From positions 1-7,086 of the forward strand of contig JAISJX010000236.1 in NCBI GenBank assembly GCA_031261145.1: 7,086 bases of DNA, read 5' to 3'. The position numbers and the translations under genes are program-made. Positions within the stretch are counted from its first letter, which is position 1, and the number at the start of each line of letters is the position of its first letter. Under the pieces are notes generated by a model. That model ran no database searches, had not been told where the DNA came from, and saw only the letters and a program-made list of their open reading frames with translations. Shown here piece by piece: positions 6,536 to 7,086 of the stretch. This stretch comes from Tannerella sp. (GTDB lineage Bacteria; Bacteroidota; Bacteroidia; Bacteroidales; Tannerellaceae).

Positions 6536-7086
6536 ATGTTAAAAATGGAACGAACAAAGATTATTGATGTATTGAAAATGGATGCGTACGGGACGAGTGT
6601 AAACGTAAAAGGCTGGGTACGTACGCGAAGAGGAAGCAAGCAAGTCGGTTTCATTGCATTAAATGATGGCTCAACCATTCATAACTTACAGGTTGTGGTT
6701 GATATGGAGCTATTCGGCGAAGATTATCTGAAACCGATTACGACCGGGGCGTGTCTGAGTATCACCGGGAAGATCGTGCAATCGCAAGGTCAGGGGCAAC
6801 AGGTAGAGCTTCAGGTCGATGAGATTCAGATATACGGTCTCGCCGATCCGAACGTCTATCCTTTGCAGAAAAAAGGACACACGATGGAGTTTCTGCGTGA
6901 GATTGCGCATTTGCGTCCGCGTACGAACACTTTCGGCGCCATTTTTCGCATCCGTCACCACATGGCCATCGCGATTCATACCTTTTTCCATGAGCGCGGA
7001 TTTTTCTATTTCCATACGCCGATTATCACCGGTTCCGATTGCGAAGGCGCCGGACAGATGTTTCAGGTAACGACCCTGAACCTGTA
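6536..7086 (+). CDS. asnS: asparaginyl-tRNA synthetase, 3'-partial
   Basis: Class II aminoacyl-tRNA synthetase that charges tRNA-Asn with asparagine in the cytosol. The first 183 residues are present; the frame runs off the right edge. Residues 22-100 form the N-terminal OB-fold anticodon-binding domain ([31 protein letters not shown]). The linker [23 protein letters not shown] (108-130) leads into class II motif 1 ([20 protein letters not shown] and the following TPIIT), then [21 protein letters not shown] with LRPRTN and the absence of an AspRS-like insertion fit AsnRS rather than AspRS. Motifs 2 and 3 lie beyond the window. The start at ATG 6536 gives [10 protein letters not shown], which lines up in length with the Bacteroides AsnS N-terminus as I recall it; ATG 6545 (MERTKII) is an alternative. 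Neither has a Shine-Dalgarno sequence. Confidence 0.95.
   Translation, partial: MLKMERTKIIDVLKMDAYGTSVNVKGWVRTRRGSKQVGFIALNDGSTIHNLQVVVDMELFGEDYLKPITTGACLSITGKIVQSQGQGQQVELQVDEIQIYGLADPNVYPLQKKGHTMEFLREIAHLRPRTNTFGAIFRIRHHMAIAIHTFFHERGFFYFHTPIITGSDCEGAGQMFQVTTLNL

Noticed and set aside
6536..7086. Aspartyl- rather than asparaginyl-tRNA synthetase
   Set aside because: The N-terminal OB-fold and the linker into motif 1 match Bacteroides-type AsnS as I know it; motifs 2 and 3 are outside the window, so this rests on the N-terminal half.

Overview
The window looks like chromosomal DNA of a member of the Bacteroidota, most likely the order Bacteroidales. The evidence is a TonB-dependent receptor with an STN domain and a carboxypeptidase-regulatory-like domain, paired with a DUF4249-type lipoprotein. 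The housekeeping proteins also resemble Bacteroides-type PurB and AsnS. Gene starts lack Shine-Dalgarno sequences and sit behind A/T-rich leaders, and there is a Bacteroidetes-type -7 promoter element (TAnnTTTG) in front of purB. Genus and species cannot be read from this sequence. All five genes are on the + strand and none shows an internal frameshift.

Left part (1-3388): an outer-membrane uptake pair. It starts with a TonB-dependent receptor whose 5' end, including the signal peptide, lies outside the window. Nine bases after its stop comes a small lipoprotein of the DUF4249 family. The tight spacing suggests one operon. By analogy with other receptor/lipoprotein pairs the two probably act together at the cell surface; the ligand is unknown.

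Middle and right part (3389-7086): three housekeeping genes. purB (adenylosuccinate lyase) follows a 134-bp intergenic region that carries a likely promoter. Next, 73 bp downstream, is an RsuA/RluB-type pseudouridine synthase. Its S4 and catalytic domains are ordinary, but they follow about 250 residues of low-complexity Arg/Gly/Gln/Tyr/Pro-rich sequence. That extension contains five perfect copies of a seven-residue repeat. After a 114-bp spacer holding short tandem repeats and a terminator-like hairpin comes asnS (asparaginyl-tRNA synthetase), cut by the right edge. These genes serve purine synthesis, rRNA modification and tRNA charging; whether they share a transcript is not clear.

I see no mobile element, CRISPR array, tRNA or rRNA gene, or evident new multi-gene system. 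The most interesting item is the repeat-bearing disordered extension of the pseudouridine synthase: its repeat copies differ in DNA only at synonymous positions. No intergenic stretch exceeds 300 bases.
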